In this document: in pieces, positions 27,400 to 29,889 of the stretch
Position numbering within the stretch: the stretch's first letter is position 1
Layout: each line of letters begins with the position of its first letter
NCBI GenBank assembly: GCA_001687465.1
Contig: LVLI01000335.1
Coordinates: 1-29,889 of the forward strand
Source of the DNA: Halocafeteria seosinensis
Lineage: Eukaryota > Sar > Bigyra > Bicosoecida
Length of the DNA stretch: 29,889 nt
Direction of reading: 5' to 3'
Made by a program: the position numbers and the translations under genes
The notes under the pieces: generated by a model
What the model was told of the DNA's origin: nothing
The model's database searches: none
What the model saw: only the letters and a program-made list of their open reading frames with translations

Positions 27400-29889
27400 C
27401 AGAGGTCGAAAATGAACGTTCATCCGGCGTCTTGTAGTCAACTTGTGGACAATGAATGTAGTACAGACTGTACAGTGTAAACTCCTTTCGTATTTTGTTG
27501 AAGTTCCAGAACAGAGACTGTCTACGAGAGACAGACGGAAAGACGTTGACAAGTAATGTGTTGTTGTGTAGGCCGGAAGGAGAAAACGTTATGAATAGAT
27601 GAGGAGTGCCCAAGGCTGCTTTTAGGCCGAAGACCTGTTTGCGATAGTTTACGCGTTCTTCCGGAGAGTTAAACATGTGTTTTGACGCAATCGAACAATG
27701 ATGGAGGAGCGATAGAGCTTTTCGTACTTGGGCATTTTCTGGTGGAGGTGGAGGAGTCTTTCCTTGTTAAAGGTGTTGTTCTCGCGACCCTTTGTATTCA
27801 ATTGCTTGGTGTAACGACTCCTGAGTGAGTTGGCTGAATTCTTGGAATCGTTGTCCTGGCAGTGTAAGTAAGGCTGCCTGGGTTGCATTTTTCCGCGAAA
27901 GTTGGTCAAATGCGTATGAAATGAACGTCTTGTTTTGGAATTGCTTAGAGCTAACCCGCAGCAAACGTTTGTAGATCGATGCGTCAGAGAGAGGTACCCT
28001 TCTAGTTTCGTCAAGTCCGCCTCTCCCGAAAGGGAACAGCGTTGGAAAGATTTTTGTGAGGTTGTCCACGTGATACTGGGGAACGAACTTGCCAAGCTTT
28101 TGAACAAATGCATGAGAAAAGTGTAAAAAAGTGGGTCGATGCGAAGGGTTTGTGTGTACCATGTCTCGGTGTTCAAGCTGCTCGTCGCTCGGTATGGGGT
28201 TCGCGTGGTTGTCCTGATGAGTTTTCGTGGACTTGGAGGCGTCAATGTGTACCTCTTGAAGTACGCGAGTTGGGAGAGAAGTGGATCGGTCAATGGAGTT
28301 TTCCAATTCTTGCAGGTTTGGTTCGCTGAATTCAATATTGGCGTAGTGTTGATGATGCTCGCGCAAGAAGTGTATCGTTCCTGTGACGTTTCGAATACGC
28401 ACTTGACAGAAGTTTAAGCTATCCCATTTGTGAGCAAGGCTTTGCAAGTTTTTAGCCGAAATAACGTGTATCGACTCCAATGCTTGTAAGTTTGGCAACT
28501 GATTGACTACCTGCTCTATTGGAGCCTCCAAAATTGCGACATGGGACTGCAGATTTGATTGATGGCTCTGAAGTGTTTGCAAAATGAAACGCGGAACAAA
28601 TATAGAACAAAGCCGTCTTTCCATTTCTGTAAGGTCTTCGAGGGATCGAGGAAGCGAACCGATTGCATTGTTGTTAGCTATTGCCAGAGGGGGGAGCGTT
28701 CCATTCAGCATGTGGCTACTGCATGTCTTGCACATAAAGACGTATCCTCCGGAGACTGCTCGAGGACTTAACAAGAGAGAATCAAAGTGCTCTTTAGCTG
28801 TTGCACGGGGAATGGATGTCGTCTGCATGACGATCGGAACGATGTTATAGTCATTGAGCAGCAAAGGATCAAGTGTCGGCGTCAGAGCATTCGCATGTAG
28901 ATGATGTTTCATAGTGTCGAGTATATCGCTTTGTAGCAACTGCCGAACGGGCGTCCAGTCTCCTTCAGATGTTGTGTAGAGCAAATCGCAGATAAGACAT
29001 GCAAATTCCAATGCTTTTGCAGGACTGAAGTCTTGTTGGATATCGCGGACGAGGGCATCATAGTCACGAGGTTGAACATATTGATTTTTGCTGTGAAGTT
29101 CAATCAGTCCGTCAACATAGGTTTCCTTTACGGTCTGATACTTGTGAGGACAATGCCGTTTTGCTGCTCGTGTATTATATAAAAGATTGCTCATATGTCG
29201 TTTGTGGCTCTTCAGTCGCTCCGGATAGTCTTCTCCCCATTCTTGCTTACTGCGGCGAAGAATTCGATCCCTAGCGAGCTTGCTTTGTCGTTGTAGTTGT
29301 TGTGAACTGTCCTCCGAATAAGTGACATTTGGTGTACCGAATACAAATTCAAGCAAATGAAGGTAAGCGGGATCATCGAATGCTTGCTTGGGATTGTTTC
29401 TACTATAACGAAGGAACTGTTCGTCTATTTGTGAAGTGTTGCAATGCCACGATTTGCGATATAGAAACTCAAGGGCCTTTTCCATTGAGTGAAACTGTTG
29501 ATCAATGCTTTGTAGTAGTAACTTCCTTATATGTCGTTTGTGACTCTTCAGTTGCTCGGGATAGTCTTCTCCCCATTCTTGCTTACTGCGACGAAGAATT
29601 CGAACGCTAGCGAGCTTGCTTTGTCGTTGTAGTTGTTGTGCACTTTCGTCCGAATAAGTGACATCTTGTGTACCGAATACAAACTCAAGCAAATGACGGT
29701 AAGCGGGATCATCGAATGCTTGCTTGGGATTGTTTCTACTATAATGAAGGAACTGTTCGTCTGTTTGTGAAGTGTTGCAATGGTACGATTTGCGATATAG
29801 AAACTCAAGGGCCTTTTCCATTGAGTGAAACTGTTGATCAGAGATTTGTAGTAACTTCCTTATATGTCGTTTGTGAGCCTCTAGTTGGT
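27400..29889 (-). pseudogene. Helitron Rep/helicase-like protein, N-terminal part, frameshifted, open at window end
   Basis: The largest frame runs from beyond 29889 to 27767. It carries tandem 112-residue repeats (about 29215-29889), then a DUF6570-like region with GGYVFMCKTCSSHMLNGTLP and IGSLPRSLEDLTEMERRL (near 28740-28620). Then comes a Helitron-like N domain beginning FPTLFPFGRGG (~28030). The protein continues in a second frame (KERLLHLHQKMPKYEKLYRS, about 27770-27690) and a third (MFNSPEERVNYRKQ, then GTPHLFITFSPSGLHN to about 27570). Two frameshifts near 27790 and 27675 therefore break it. Downstream Rep HUH and helicase motifs are not seen before the degenerate repeats, so the C-terminus is missing. 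Helitrons move by rolling-circle replication. Family call is good; a live copy should exist elsewhere. Confidence 0.8.
29215..29889 (-). repeat. 336-bp in-frame tandem repeats inside the Helitron protein
   Basis: TCCATTGAGTGAAACTG lies at 29481 and 29817, exactly 336 bases (112 codons) apart. GGATAGTCTTCTCCCCATTC recurs with the same spacing at about 29222 and 29558. Two nearly complete units are visible and a third begins at the window edge. The encoded unit contains EKALEFLYRKS, NPKQAFDDPAY, HLLEFVFGT and RILRRSKQEWGEDYPE. Small substitutions separate the copies, and the frame is open throughout. Confidence 0.8.

Noticed and set aside
1-29889. CRISPR array, bacterial operons or rRNA genes
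   Set aside because: No regularly spaced repeats with spacers, no ribosomal RNA sequence, and spliced eukaryotic genes throughout.

Overview
The window comes from the nuclear genome of a microbial eukaryote. Several genes are split by short GT-AG introns (about 50-110 bases, most near 60-75), and their products are eukaryote-specific: an RTCB tRNA ligase, a LAMTOR3-like Ragulator subunit, two Rab GTPases, an MGAT5-type Golgi glycosyltransferase and a possible Ran-binding nucleoporin. The lineage cannot be fixed by eye. Full-length RTCB argues against most fungi and land plants, which usually seal tRNA exons with another ligase. A Crinkler/RHS-like protein, a GH25-like lysozyme and a beta-helix repeat protein suit a free-living or host-associated protist or alga.

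Layout. 1-3950: repeat-rich DNA holding one two-exon Crinkler/RHS-like gene (about 1239-2435) and several copies of a short hAT-like miniature element. 3954-9780: a compact housekeeping block with RTCB (minus, seven exons), an intronless GT18 glycosyltransferase (minus) and LAMTOR3 (plus, three exons). 9868-12117: a large intronless minus-strand protein with internal repeats and a RanBD-like C-terminus. 13321-16611: two tandem Rab genes with the same intron positions. 16900-17870: possible exons of an unidentified plus-strand gene. 18059-22857: three minus-strand genes, namely a membrane-anchored beta-helix repeat protein, a secreted GH25-like protein whose signal peptide is split by an intron, and an unidentified coiled-coil protein with a lysine-rich tail.

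22861 to about 26525 is an AT-rich island unlike its surroundings. It is one decayed gene for a protein-primed family B DNA polymerase of the kind found in linear plasmids and viruses. It has a nonsense codon beside an in-frame 69-bp tandem duplication, a 1-base frameshift, two more nonsense codons, a lost C-terminus, and an insertion of the local miniature element flanked by a perfect 8-bp duplication. The insertion shows that the polymerase was already in this nuclear environment when it was hit.

From about 26830 to the end lie degenerate tandem repeats followed by a frameshifted minus-strand Helitron Rep protein (DUF6570 plus Helitron-like N domain). Its N-terminal part is built from in-frame 336-bp tandem repeats and runs off the window end. 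The two ends of the window are therefore mobile-element rich and the middle is an ordinary gene-dense core. Apart from the tandem Rabs, nothing suggests that neighbouring genes work in one pathway. The most unusual object is the polymerase relic together with the nested miniature element.
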